Source of the DNA: Aquilaria yunnanensis
Lineage: Eukaryota > Streptophyta > Magnoliopsida > Malvales > Thymelaeaceae
Direction of reading: 5' to 3'
Length of the DNA: 64,000 nucleotides
Assembly (NCBI GenBank): GCA_039654915.1
Contig: CM077597.1
Span: 36,802,001-36,866,000, forward strand
The translations under genes were made by a program, and so were the position numbers. Under the pieces are notes generated by a model that was not told where the DNA came from, did not search any database, and was given only the letters and a program-made list of their open reading frames with translations. This document shows, piece by piece, positions 11,240 through 23,758 of this stretch. The number at the start of each line of letters is the position of its first letter. Within the stretch, counting starts at the first letter, position 1.

Positions 11240-14200
11240 TGTTACCCACTCCGGGGTAATCTAGTTATGGTGCCAAAACTGTGCATTTAAACTCCCAGGA
11301 TTGGTGTGTAGTGTCCCCTACCCCGAATGGGGTCCTCCTAGGAAGACTATGGAACAAAGTTCCATACTATTTGCAGTTGGCTAATTAATTTCTTGTCCTA
11401 TTTTAAAACCTTTCATGCATCTAGTTATTAACCTACAACGCCCTATGCATGCACTTGCTTCGACTTGAATTTCAATTTAAGGAAATGAATCAAAAACATT
11501 CTTGTGGCTTTTATAAACATAAACAAGCCACAAGTCAAAGCATAAAACATAAGTGTATTTGCTACAAGTAATAACCATGCACGTGCATCATTACATAAGT
11601 AAAGACTATGCACATGCTTAAAAGCAACTAAAATGCTACTCGAGCGAGAGACATTGAAGGCTAAACTAGCATACATATATATACTAAAAGACTACTACTG
11701 AGATCCATGGTCAACTATGCCTGTCCTTGTGCCACTAGCCTCTGCAAGGCTAAAAGACAACTATAGTTAGTACAACACATAACCAACAATAAACTAGAAT
11801 CAAGCCATTGTGGATGCTCCTTGCTTGAGTTCTAAGGAACTAACTAGGTGTACTAGGCTCCCACATAGTTCCTCAAGCTATTGGCTTGTCTAGGCCACTA
11901 TGGTACTAAGCCTCCACCCAACTAGGTGCATTAGGCTCCCACTTGGTGTCTCAAGCTAATATGCTCACCTAGATCACCAAGGTACTAAGCCTTGCCCATT
12001 TAACCTACCAAGGATGCACTAAGCTTTCACTTGTGCCTCAAGTCACAACTTGGCTAGGCCACAAGTGCACTAAGCCTTCATCCATGGTGGTCCACTATCC
12101 ATCATTACTTGGTTCGCCCTATTATGGTAAAGTTTGCTCTGGATGGACTTAATTTACGAGGCTCCATAGAACCCCTCATGTGCACTAGGGTTTCTCATTG
12201 GTGTCTTAAGCTCAAAGCATCCAACTATACTACCAATGGTGCTAAACCCCCTTAACCTTTCCTAATTGCCTTATTGTAGTGCTTCGAGCTCCTTTTAGAT
12301 CACTTTCCTTCATGCTTTCTTTGCACCCAAGAAAACTTGATCTATAAACTAATGCTTTAAAGAGTTATAGGGGGTACTAAGGTACCATTAGTCACGTTCC
12401 ACCCTATGGCCCCTTAAGCACTCATTGACCCCTCATTTGAAGCAAAATATAGAAAAACCTAGGCCAATTTAGCCTTGAGTGAAAAGCATGAAAGTTGTAT
12501 ATCTTTCTCTTAGCTTCGCGTGAAATGTTGAATCACCTCAATCGGACACCAGAGTGAAAAGTTATGAAAAAAATACTACAGCATGTAAATGATGTCGAGT
12601 GCTGGCACCTAGGTGCGGTAAGTGGCGTTGAGGCGCCAGGAGCATTTTTCTCTCAAATTCCAATTGGGGTACTGGGTGCTGTAGCCCTACCTAGAGCCTA
12701 GGCACTAGGCCCCTGAGCCCTGCATTTTCAAACTTCATCCAAAGCATGTTTGGAGGCCTCCCAAGCCACCCAAACCTTCATACTAAGCCTTGCCAAGCTC
12801 CAGTTCATCTTAACTACTACAATAGGCCATAAACATGCTAACCTAACCAAGCATCAAGTGTCTAAATGATGTACACAAGTGCTTAATCCATACTAGTCCA
12901 TCACAAGCCATATCTCACCATAACAATGCATATCTCACAAACCACTTGAAACCAACATTCAAGCAACTAAGGCATGCATCATAGGAGTATGTAAAATAAA
13001 TCCCTTACCTCAATTAAGAAGAACAAGTACTCAATCAAGCACCACATCCAACAAAGGTTCCACTAGGGTGTTCCTATGGTTCCAAGCAAAATTCAATGTA
13101 TAAGGCACTAATTGAAGCTCATTCTCACTAGACCCAAGCTCATGGAAGCTCAATAAACCAAGAATAACAAGAAAACAAGAGGATCAAAATGTTACCTACA
13201 GTTTACAAGCTCAAAAACATGATCCAAGGCCTTCCATAGCAAAACTATGCAAGATTAAGCCCTTTCTTGCATAGGTACCTCATGAGACTTCAATTTCCAC
13301 CAAAAATTGATGTTTTTATGAAGATTTGGGCATGGATTTTGAGAGGATAAAGAGAGCTACAGGTTTGAGGTTAAAGATGATGACTAGTGAAGCCCTAAAT
13401 CCTTGAAAATGGTTTAAATGCCCAACTTCTCACTTTAGTCCTTCAACTTCTTTAGTTTTGCCAAAAAGACCCTAAGCTCGAATGGTGCCATAAGACTTGG
13501 CTATCTAGTCCAACTCTTTGGTTTCTTCTCACTTAGGTCCAAAAGAACAACTTATGATTGTGAAAACCAAATCTATCACCTTGGGGTACAAAATGATCAT
13601 TTTGCCCCTAGTGACACTTAGGTGCCAAAATGACCTAAGAACCACCTAACCCTTAATATACTTGCTTGACTTGCTAACTCAAACTAATTGAGGCATTGAA
13701 CAAGGGATTCTGACTTGTTTAGCAAGTCTTACCTGACTATTGAAGGTCTGCTGCCTAGAGGGCCATAACATGGTGTGTCCTGTAGGTCATCAGAACAACA
13801 CCCTTAGTGTACATACTCAAGTGACCCTCTTGAGCACTATGTAAATACATGCATATTGGTCTAACCATAATAAACATATTCACATTTATGCACACTATGG
13901 TAGCTAAGAAGGAAAACATTAGCACAAGTCTTAGTTTTGGCTTCTACACATTAAGAATTCTTACTAGGTTCATAAATTCTGGCCACTGTACCCAAAATTC
14001 CTCCAACAAACTGTATTAATATAGTCATGTAACCCCCTATTTTGTTTGCTCAGTTATCAATTAGAGACTTAGGGAAAACCAAATAATTTTGTTTTACATC
14101 AATAGCCCGCCTATGGACCAAGTTAAGGATGTTTTAAGTTGGTCACAAGATTCTGACCAAATGAACAGTAACTTAGCCAATTTTTGCAATAACATAACTT

Positions 14201-16170
14201 TGGCTACAAAACTCTAAATCTAGAAATTTCAAATCCTAGTTCAACCTCTAGATCTTTTCTAGGTGTGGTCAAAATTTCATACCAAAATTCATCCTACACA
14301 GGGAGATATAGAACCTTGAGTACAGAGTCAAAATTCTGGTCACTTTATGATCATTTTAGCCATACAAAATTTCATAAGTGTGCAAGCACTTCATTCACAA
14401 GGGGAAGGCCCTCCAAGGCTACCCAATATATGTGCAATACACATGGGAAATAAATTCTCTTGCATCTAGCAACTTTATGTGGCCAAACAAGATTTACAAG
14501 TAAGCAGTCTATCATTCACACTTAGCCAGCTTTGCACCACATCACATACATAGCTAAAACATTACTCAAATGTTCACATACTTGTCTCATTTTACATACA
14601 CTACATGTACATGCATACATGCACTAAAAACTGGTCTTAACTAAGCTAAATATGCACCCTAAGTTAAAGGAGTGCCTGAGACACAATGCACTCCAGAAAT
14701 AGGATGTTGGATAGCTGTTGTATACAACAATAAGAACCATCACTAAAATACCAAATGCGCTCTTAAAATCCCTGAACTTTCCAGATCATAACTAGACATG
14801 TGGAAGTTTAAGGACCTGAAAATTCAGGGCAAAACTCAAACACAAAGGTTAGTTTGAAAGTGATCTCTCAGCTGGACCTCAAATGACAGAATTAAGGGAG
14901 TAAGTTTCATTGAGAAACTTAGTAAGGGTAACACTTGGATTCAATTGGCAACATAACCATCATCTCAAAGACACTAAAACACAAAACCACAATGCATATA
15001 TACAGGATATAGCAAACAAATGCAGCAGCCATTCACAGCCAACAAACACATGAAATGTGGTAGCAACATAAACCATAGGTTAGTCCACAAAACATGAAAT
15101 AAACATAACCAAATCACTATGGCAGCCCTCCTCAGGCTAATGCTTGGTCGTAGGAATAGTTTAAAACTAGTTAGTACTAACTTTGGGCTCTAAAAACCCT
15201 CATTTCATTGCCATCTTTGTGCACTTCACACTAGGTCACAAAACCTTCAATAAGTGCACTCCCCTCACTAAGCTTGGTTTATCAAGATCATGACTCTTTT
15301 CCAAGCTTAGCCCTAGCTCCATGGTTACTTGAAAATACAGAAACCAACCCATGAGAGCAAGACAACCCTTACTAGAGTGGGTAGGATGAAAATCAAGCTT
15401 GATCCTTGAAGTAACCAAGCAATAGCACTAGTTTACTTCCAATTGCCTCCTTTTACCTTCAATTTCAATCAATTGCAAGTTTGAAGGTATGGTGGCTATG
15501 GAGGAAGTGTGGCTGTGTCCTTAGGCTAGAGGAGGCTGAAAATGGGAGAGAGATAAGTGAGTTGGCCACTTAAATGGGCTTAAATGAGCTTAAGTGCACA
15601 AAATACACTTAACAAGCGTAACCTTGCTTTATGTCCTCTTCCTTGCTACAAAACCTTGGTTTATTATGCTTAATTTCTTGGGCCACATTTGACCATATCC
15701 CGACCATGCCTTAGCTATCATCCCTTTAGTGGGATAACCCCAAAATTTGTCCATTTGATTCAATTCAAAAGTATAAACAACCAAAGGCCTACACCAGGAC
15801 ACTTACTTTAAGCATTTTTTGTGTTTTCTTTGCCCACACTTGTCTTCCATAAGCAATTTGGTCCTCCAATAGCACTTTCATACCATTCAAATCCTTCTCA
15901 TAACTCTCTAAAACTCTTTCTTGAGAGTTTTGCAATTGAGTACCCAAATTTCTAAAACCTTACAAAAAGTCCATAGGTTGTTTGACGAACAAGCAATCCC
16001 TAAGGCTTTTCTTGCGGGCCAAGTTATCAGCTTGGAACACTTGTAAGGAGGTTTAGATCATACCTTTTACCGCTCATACTTCAATCACTATGATGAGAAT
16101 TACACAATATAATGGTATTTTACCATTATGCCACCGTTTGTAATTCTCCCATTTTTGTGAGGTGGTAACA
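11240..16170. mobile_element. 4.93-kb TG...CA insertion, probably a very long solo LTR or coding-free LTR element
   Basis: Gypsy-1 sequence stops at 11239 and resumes exactly at 16176, with AGACT duplicated at 11235-11239 and 16171-16175. The insert begins TGTTACCCACTCC and ends GAGGTGGTAACA, giving a short inverted repeat (TGTTACC/GGTAACA) typical of LTR ends. I found no pair of internal direct repeats that would make two LTRs, and no gag or pol. A single LTR near 5 kb is large but known for some plant gypsy lineages. A coding-free derivative is the alternative. Small ORFs inside look random. Confidence 0.7.
11841..12085. repeat. Three degenerate tandem units of about 80 bp
   Basis: Units begin near 11841 (ACTAGGTGTACTAGGCTCCC), 11922 (ACTAGGTGCATTAGGCTCCC) and 12002. 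Each runs through CCTCAAGCTA and ends with TACTAAGCC or CACTAAGCC. The same CTAGGTGC/CCTAAG vocabulary appears in other long LTRs of this window (about 12600, 35000, 53500), suggesting shared LTR ancestry. Confidence 0.6.
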
Positions 16171-16500
16171 AGACTTGCCACCTAAACTTGAACATGTGCA
16201 AGATATTTTTCATTTCAGTTTACTAAAGAAGTATGTTCCAAGTTCTAAACAAGTGGTTTTGTCCATTACTACACCTATAACACCAAGTCTATCATATGAA
16301 GAGGTGCATATCCAAATCTTAGCCAAAGATACAAGGAAGTTGAGAAGTAGATGGATTCCCATGATCAAAGTTCAGTGGAGTAATCATACCAAGGAAGAGG
16401 CAACTTGGGAAATAGAGGAGGAAATTGCAAGATGTTGTCCACATGTGTACCCTAAACTTATGAGGAATTTGGAGGACCAAATTCTTTAAGGAGGGGAGAT
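16171..16500 (+). pseudogene. Gypsy-1 Pol C-terminus with chromodomain-like tail, then polypurine tract
   Basis: After the duplicated AGACT the frame resumes with the post-integrase motif VQDIFHFSLLKKY. A tail follows with KLRSRWIPMIKVQW and EEATWEIEEE, the pattern seen at the end of chromovirus integrases (chromodomain-like). A stop at 16487 is followed at once by the polypurine tract AAGGAGGGGAGAT (16488-16500) and the 3' LTR. Upstream, at about 11221, one base appears lost before the insertion site, giving a shift. Confidence 0.8.
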
Positions 16501-18331
16501 TGTCATAACCCTCATTCCCACACAAAGCTTTGCACATATACATTCAGGTGCTAAAATGGGGGGAATCTTTTAGTCGGGGATCACTTGGCTCCATGCAAGA
16601 AAATGACCTTGCCGAGACAAGCATTAAACCCAATTTCATGCCATGTGGCACCCAACCTGTTTTGCATCCTTCCACTTAATCAAACCATTTCATTTTTTGG
16701 TCAAAGCTCTTAGTTTGAGCTTAGTTGGTGTTCAAGCTTGTTCAAGTGCAATTCGGCCTTAAGCAACCTTGGAGTTACATCGCCAAGCTTGGATTCTTGC
16801 ATTTGGAAGCTTGGCCGAGAGCTAAGGGTAAGGTTTGGTAAAGGATTTGTTATAGTCATCTTGATTTTGGTTGATTTCCATGTTCAAGTGAGTATTATGT
16901 AATCTAGGTGACAGCTTGTGAGCTAAATGAGCTTAGATTGTTGTAAGGCTATGTTTACTCTTTGGTTAATTGAGTTAAGTGTGCTAGCTAGCTATATTAA
17001 TGTCAAGTACTAAAGTTCTATCATGGGTCGGCCAACCCATATGTGAACTTGGAGCTTTATGTGATGAGAGTAACTAAGGGAATTGAGAAAATGAACAAAA
17101 TATGTGTGTCCTTGCTAGTGCCCTATTAGGCCAAGACTAAGGCTTGGATTTATGGTGTGTGTGTTGCTTTCTTTGGTGATTGGATGTGAGTGATAACCCT
17201 TAGTATTGTTATTTAGTATATTGCTATGTGTTTCCATATTTTCGTGTCTACTTTGCAGAAGCTTTGGAGGTTAAGCATTCGGGCTTAACTAAATAGGCAT
17301 ATAGTGTCATTTGTTTCCTTTACTGAGTTATGTATATAACTCATGCCATATAATTACTTATTTCAGGAAAGGATACTAAACCTTGAATTGCTTGTGTGCC
17401 AAGGGTTGCGTATTTGGGTACCTTGGAGGTATGGATACTAGCTTGGTTATCTGGCTTAATAAGTATAAGTATAATTCTATATGTACAAGTCTTTATGATT
17501 ATGCAAGCTCATATGTTTATGTTGCTTGCAGGCTTTATGAGTAGATTGTGGGGCAAGTCTAGTGGGATGGACATGTGCTCAATAGCTTATGTGTTGTGGT
17601 TTGCCTTATTGACCATGAGTTTGATGGCTGGGCTTGTACTTCAAACCATTGTCTTGCTTTATGTGGTGTTGGTGGCTTTCGAATATGTTTAAGTGTATAG
17701 GCATGTGAACCTCTCCTTTTGGTTTGTTTTTTATTTTGATTTGAACTTGGTCATGATACCAAGTTTATGTATATTTAGTTATGTATGGGTGGTACGAATG
17801 CCCTCTTTGGGGGGAGGTGTTACTTATGTATTTGAGGAGTTTATGGTTATGTGTTGGATGGTTATGAGTGAAGTTTCCACTGTGTTGTTTATGTGGCTCA
17901 GTTGGTTTGCAAATCTCTTTTGAATGTGTTTAAGCTTGTGCATATAAAGTATGTGTTTTCAAAATTTATGAGAATGGGTATCTTGGTTGTCATGCATGAC
18001 TGTATGCACACTTGATAAGCACAAAAGCACAAAAACATGATTAATGCATGTGATTATTGCCTTGGTGTGCAAGGTTACACACAGTGCACTAAGTCTAGTG
18101 TCCAGGCAGGTATCCAGTGCTAACGATAGCACCAGAGAAAGCACTTTGAGGACACATGCATTTAGTGTCCTAGTAGGTGATCAAGGAGGGCACCAGGCAT
18201 TAGCGATAGGCACCTAGGCATGCTATCCTGAGTGCACAAGGTGCACACACCACCTAGTGCACAAGGCACCTATGCTATTCTTAAGGCTAGCAATAAGTGT
18301 GCATGGGCAGGGGCTTGTGTGGGGCATAACA
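16501..18331 (+). repeat. Gypsy-1 3' LTR
   Basis: It starts TGTCATAACCCTCATTCC directly after the polypurine tract. It ends, by best judgement, at GGGGCATAACA (18331), where minus-strand gag sequence of another element begins. The ends form an imperfect inverted repeat. The second LTR and left TSD are outside the window, so the right boundary is inferred. It shares blocks with the interrupted LTR at 32902-34351, so the two families are related. ORFs at 17396-17923 are hydrophobic but have no support. Confidence 0.7.
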
Positions 18332-19598
18332 GTCCTAGTTTTTGATCCCTGCCATGATGAAGAGAAGGTCATCATGAAGAAACTTCACTACTAACATGTC
18401 CTTCTAGGTGAGCTTGTTTTCCGAGTTGTCGAACTTCATCATTGTTATCTCTTTCACCTTCCTCTTTCTTTCCACTAAGGGTATTCTAGTAGTGATTGTT
18501 TAGATGACCCTCGCCGAAGGTAGTGGGTGTTTCCATGGACTTCAGTTCATCCGATGTTTGTCTGAATCATACTCCTTATCTTTCTTCTTTCGCTCTTCCT
18601 CTCTTTTGTCCCTTGACTTTGGTGAGGGCATTCTCAGATACTTCTAAAGTTGGCCTTGCTTAATGGTGGACTCAATGTATTTCTTTAGCTGGAAACAGTC
18701 TTTTGTGTCATGGCCATGGTCCCGATGAAATTGACGGTACTTTTTCATGTTTTTCTTATTTTCTAAAGTCATGGGTTGCGGTCGTTGAATTGACATTCCA
18801 TGCTTTTCTAAGGCCATCAGGATGTTGGTTCTTGTGGTGTTCAAGGGGTGAATCAGTCTTTTTCCCCTAGCTTTTCGAGGTCTACTGCCTCCCTCACGAA
18901 GGTACCGAGGTTGGTGACTTTGTCATTCTGACTGATGATGATCAGCCTTTGGCCCTCCCATCCTTAGCTTTTCAGCTATCATGTGCTATTCTACCCTTTA
19001 ATAGAAGTCTCCGAGGGTGTCTGAGAGATCCCTCCTCAACCCTCAGATCATTGATAGAATCTAAATTTCTGGGTGAAAGTCTGGGACACTAAAGGCCTCT
19101 TAGTTAAACCTTTTGTCATAGTCACGAATGGTCTCCCCATTTTTTGAGCTATGTCAAACATTTGAGCTGGCATCTTTGCCATTGGTCTACTCTTGGTGAA
19201 TTGTTGGGTGAATGCGATGGACAACTCTTGGAACCTTGGGATTGTCCCAGGCACCAAAGAATTGTACCATGCCGTAGCTGGCCCCAAAAGTGTTACTTAG
19301 AAACATTTGCAGAAGGTGGCATCATTAGCTCCGTGGAGCACTAAACTCCTCGTATACTTGGTTAGGTGAGCTGGAGAGTCACTTCACCCATCGTAGGTCT
19401 CCAAGTGAGGTACCCGAAATTTGTTTGGCATTGGTGCTTCTACTACTACTCGGATGAATGGGAACTCTTCTTCGATAAAGGTCTCAGATAACCTCAGCTA
19501 GATGGGTTTATGGGAGACCTGCTTCTCTACCTTGTTTAACCTTTCTAAGATCATCTCCATCTCAATAGTAGTGTTATCTTCTCCTCACTATTGGCAAT
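18332..19598 (-). pseudogene. Tat/Ogre-type gypsy gag, core region (minus strand, decayed)
   Basis: Read leftwards from 19598, the frame shows the gag signature PMPNKFRVPHLETYDG (about 19440-19390), then GPATAWYNSLVPGTI (about 19285) and a QFHRDHGHDTKDCF zinc-like box (about 18735-18694) followed by LKKYIE. This order is typical of Tat/Ogre-lineage gag proteins of plants. At least six in-frame stops are present. It ends at 18331-18332 where the Gypsy-1 LTR stands, so Gypsy-1 inserted into this element. The protease and Pol should lie beyond Gypsy-1, left of the window. It is the oldest recognisable layer. Confidence 0.75.
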
Positions 19599-22500
19599 TG
19601 TTAGGGCCAAACTCACCCCTACCCTAATCCTTTCATCAGTGCTTATTAACAAGTAGATTTTAGTTACTTGGTTGATTTCATATGGTGACTTGGACTCTGA
19701 CTCCCAGGATTATTAACCCCAACCTAAAGTTTACCTTATTGGGAATCTGAAGCTTTGGAAGTTTTAGTAGAATTTTCTTATTTTTACCAACAGGTGGGTT
19801 TTCATTTACTTGAGATTGCTTAGGGGCTAGGTATGCATGTAATAGTAGGTTCAAATTTTTTAGAGTTTTATCAAAGTTAACCATGTTTATACATACATGC
19901 ATACTTCATAGGATTCAAACCATGCATATTTCTTTTCCTTAATGCCATATGGCCTACGTAGGCTCAAAAATATGAATAGGGACACATTTATTCTAGCCTA
20001 GTCCTCTTGTTTTACATATATAGCTATATACAGGCCAAAATTTCAAGGACTACATGGCCTAAAACACCAAAGTTTGATGTTTCAAAAGGTTTTATGCATG
20101 GTACACTCTTTTCTGTTCATACAGTTTCTAGACCCACTGAGACTTTTACTTTCACTTTAACTTGATATTTAGTCCACAAATTATTCATGACCATCTTGGT
20201 TCTAGTCCATACCAGGATTGATCTAGCAACAGCAACACCTACCACAGCTATCAGGGCCTACATAACACAGAAACACAATCATCAGTCCAAATTAATGAAA
20301 CTCTTTATGCTTCCTTTCTTATAAGCCATAACTAAGAGTTTTACCTCTCTATACATAGACCCCATGAAGAGGTTCTTAAGCCCTATAGTCCCCCATTTCT
20401 TTACCTGAAATGGGAAAAAGAGGGCATGTGTACATATGTACTCAATAAAGATCCTAAATAGCACCTAGTGCCTTATTCAATGTTCAAAACATTGATACAC
20501 ATAAACCTCCAAACTTCTTTGGTAATCTGCATCCAAAGACATAAAAAACACCAAAAACAACAAGTATAGGATAATATATAATCCATATATAAATGATAAA
20601 GGGGTTAGCACATGCATGGAATCAGAAAAGCATACAAACACACACACACAACAACACTAGGTTTCCATAACATAGCAAGTATGATTCTTTGGCATTTTTT
20701 TCTTGTGATCACTTGAATTAATGTTCATTTATCATATAGCTCTAGGTGATTATCAAGCTTGGCCCAACTTGAGCAAAAACCTTATGCTTGCCAAAAGCAA
20801 ACTAGCTAGTTTACTATAGTGCTTTAAGCATACATAGCCCATTAACATAGCCTATGGGTTCCTTTGGCTTAACCCATCACCTAGGGTAGCTTTTCCCCTT
20901 CAAAATATAGGAGAAGAAGCTTCATATTAGGTCCTCACCTATACTCAAGAAGCAGTAAGGAAGCTTGATCATTCGCCTGAAAACATAGGCACCAACTTAG
21001 GTAACACCAAGTTCAAGGCATGCTTGAGGTTGCCTCAAATTTACTCTTCATCCATCCTTATCCATAGCTTTTCTTTACCAAAAATTTAGGGTACTTAGGT
21101 AAGGGTACCACTAGGTAGATGGTGATGAGAATTCAAGCAGAATGAAAGAAAAAAAGTAGCTTTAGAAAGACACCATCTTGGATGTATCAACATAGCTTTG
21201 GTTTTGGCTTATTAGTGTTGTATTGTATTTCTTGCTTATGTCTCAACCTCCATCTATTCTTGGTTTGTGTCTAAGGTGTTTACAAGAGATAAGAGAGTAA
21301 AGAATAGCCAATAAATGGTTAAACAACTACAGATAAATTGCCTTAAGGAGGCTTGAATGTAGGCGGTGGTTGATTGACTTGAATAAGTCATTTACATTTT
21401 TTTTGTTTGTTTTGATCTCATTTTTGGTTACTTTTTCTTATCTTTCTTTTAGTGATCTTTTCCAGGTCTTAAGGCTATGTCTTAGGCACTAAATGGTGTA
21501 GGATGTTGCTTGGAGATAGCCTGGAAATTACCTTAGAAGACTTTGTAACAAATGTTGGCCGAATGGCTTGATCACCAAGTCATTTAATTGGTTTTGCTTC
21601 CTTTGTGTTTTATTTTTGTCTCATCCTTTACTAGTCTTTTTCTTAACTTAATTCCCTCATATGGCTACCAAGAAATAGCTAGAAAGCTACCATAAATTGG
21701 TTTTCAGAGGCCAAAATTAGATGGTGGCCAAAAAGACCAACTAATCCACCATTCTAGTCTTTTGACTAGTTTATTTCCTTTCTTTGGTTTGGCATTTCTT
21801 TTGGTACATGGTAGGAGCTTAGCTAGGTTAAATGAGCTTAGGAAGCTACCAATAAGTGGCCAAGAAGCTGCCTTTAATAGCCATCAAAGTCTATGCAAAC
21901 AAACTTAGCCGAATGTGTAGCCACCATGACCATTCACTTAGGACTTTTGGTCCAATCTTCTTCTAAGTAGCTTAATTCCTTTTAGACTTTGGTGTAACTT
22001 GCTTAGCTTCTCAACTGGTGCATACTGAGCACCCACTTTGACACTTCATTCGGCCAATTAGGCCCTCAAACTTTGTTCTGAACACAAGTGCACTTAAGAG
22101 TGCACATAAAAGCACTTTAGTGTTTCTTGAAGTGTCTTCATGTTGCCTTGGTGTTTTCCACCTCTTAATGGTCCATATTGTAGCCCACATTACCATTTGA
22201 ATGATAGATGTCATTCCCATAGAATGCCCTTTTAAGTCCACAGGCTTCAAAGCCACCACAAGCACACATTTGCACATAATGGTACATAATGGTGCACTTA
22301 AGAGTGTTCTAGTGCACTCTAGGGTGTCCTTGCCACTCTCCATGATGTCACCACATTTTTATGGGTGTATGGTTACCCACATTGGTATGTCCATCATAAG
22401 CATTGTGTCCATGCATTGTCTTTTGGTGTTTTTGTGCTTCAACACTTTTGAGTTCACATAGGAGCACACTGGGGTGTGTCTAAGGATCCCTCTTTTGTGT

Positions 22501-22801
22501 CTTAGCACATGTCACTTGGCTTCTTGGTTTCTTAACCAATTTTACTCATCAAATTGAGTCCCATTGTCATAATGTGCCTTAGCACTATGATATAGCTTCA
22601 TTTGGGTCATGGTTTCACTATATTTCATTAATTTTCTTTTGGGGTTTAGATGAAGTGCTTCTGGGGTACCCTCATGGGGGACTTACATTGTGTAGCCCTT
22701 AATGTTACACCTGTGACTTGTATTAATCACATATTCACATAATGTACTTGATATGTATATCTTATAATAGCCTAGGGCCTATACAAGTCATAGGCATGAC
22801 A
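19599..22801. mobile_element. 3.2-kb LTR-like insertion inside the Tat-type gag
   Basis: Gag core sequence stops at 19598, and gag-like N-terminal sequence on the same strand resumes at about 22802. The insert begins TGTTAGGGCC and ends GGCATGACA, an imperfect inverted repeat. GCAAT (19594-19598) and GGAAT (22802-22806) would be a TSD with one mismatch. No gag or pol is inside, so a solo LTR is likeliest. It contains a short CA microsatellite at about 20637-20652. Boundaries are moderately sure. Confidence 0.6.
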
Positions 22802-23390
22802 GGAATGACGTAGCAGAGGGGAGTGGTGCCTTATTTTGGATGAGTAACTTAGATGGCGAGGAGACAGAGATTTCTCACGGGGAGAGGGACTCCGGTGTCA
22901 TAAAATCCTTGGGTCCTTTGATTTGGACCTCGTCGTGTATCATCCATGAGATGACAAATTCTCCGTTGATGATTCATCGTGGAGAATCTTATTAGGTGAA
23001 CTCCGGCGAGATGACCGACGGCCCCTCTCCAAATGAGTCTATAAGGAGGGGTTCCTTGCATGCGAACATACTTGTGACCACCTTTGGTCGAGTTGCTGTG
23101 TCATTTCGGCTATAATGAAGCACTGAAAATCACATAGAAAGCCCATCATGCCCATCAGAGGATGTTTGCCCTCAGCTAGGGAAGGCTCTGAGGGTGGTTG
23201 ATCATTTGCCACTGGGGACTGAAGCACGTACTAAGACTTAGGAGCTCCCTTATCCTTGGAACATTGAGTCTCTAGAATAGCGACCTGCGGATGGTTTCCC
23301 ATATACGGTGCCAAATGATTCTCTAGGACATCTTTGATGTAGGACATGTTGACCTCCAAAGATGCTTCACTTGAATGATATTAGTAATAC
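22802..23390 (-). pseudogene. Tat-type gypsy gag N-terminal part or leader (minus strand)
   Basis: On the minus strand, open stretches joined by stops read through SYIKDVLENHLAPYM (about 23350), PSEPSLAEGKHPLMGMM (about 23200) and MTQQLDQRW (about 23116), then a basic, Ser-rich part. This composition suits the variable N-terminus of plant gypsy gag proteins. It sits in the right place to be the upstream part of the gag at 18332-19598, separated by the 3.2-kb insert. No conserved domain is visible here, so the call rests on position and style. Confidence 0.5.
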
Positions 23391-23758
23391 TATAAGAACG
23401 AGGGTGTCCCTGGAATGTTTTCTGGGGAAGGCACCTCTAACATGCAAGTTAGTGTATGAATGAAAGATTGTTGAGGGACGAAAGTAGAAAAAGGGTCTCT
23501 TATGTTATATTACCTAGGAGCCTCCCAGGTATTTATTGGAGGCTTGGAGGAGAAGGCCGTTATATCCAAATTGAGTAGATGAGGACACGTGGTTGGCTAG
23601 ATTTGCCGAAAATTCGGTCCATACCTCAAGGAGAGGTATGTCCAACTATCCATAGGTTGTTATGCTCATAGGGTAGAGGTGTGTGCGGGGTTCTTGTCAG
23701 TGGTCAATAAGAGCTGTGTGTTTGTCGTCTTCCCTTAGGACCCCTCAGGGGTTCGTGA
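23391..23758 (-). repeat. Tat-type element, U5-side part of the 5' LTR and leader
   Basis: This lies upstream (minus strand) of the gag N-terminal part and holds AATAAATACC (about 23530), which could be part of a promoter, and GGAGGCTCCTAGG. The LTR appears to continue at about 56664-56965, with the interval taken by a gypsy LTR and its own insertions. The exact U5 end and primer site were not located. Confidence 0.4.

Larger units (their letters stand above)
1..18331 (+). mobile_element. Gypsy-1: decayed Ty3/gypsy element, 5' part beyond window, with three later insertions
   Basis: This is a plus-strand Ty3/gypsy element read as gag (1-89, 1511-2370), CCHC knuckles, protease (2640-2843, 8381-8520), reverse transcriptase (8719-9400), RNase H (9640-9960), integrase (10000-11000) and a chromodomain-like tail (16171-16490). 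A polypurine tract and 3' LTR follow. The 5' LTR lies left of the window. Three insertions with 5-bp TSDs split it: 90-1507, 2849-8375 and 11240-16170. Many stops and shifts make it non-autonomous. The tail resembles chromoviruses of the Tekay/Del type, which is an inference from motif style only. Confidence 0.85.

Noticed and set aside
11240..16170. Helitron or DNA transposon
   Set aside because: The 5-bp duplication and TG...CA ends fit LTR biology. A Helitron would insert between A and T without duplication, and no transposase-like frame is present.
17396..17923. Two hydrophobic ORFs that could look like membrane proteins
   Set aside because: They lie in the Gypsy-1 3' LTR, in T-rich sequence that yields Leu/Phe/Val-rich chance frames.
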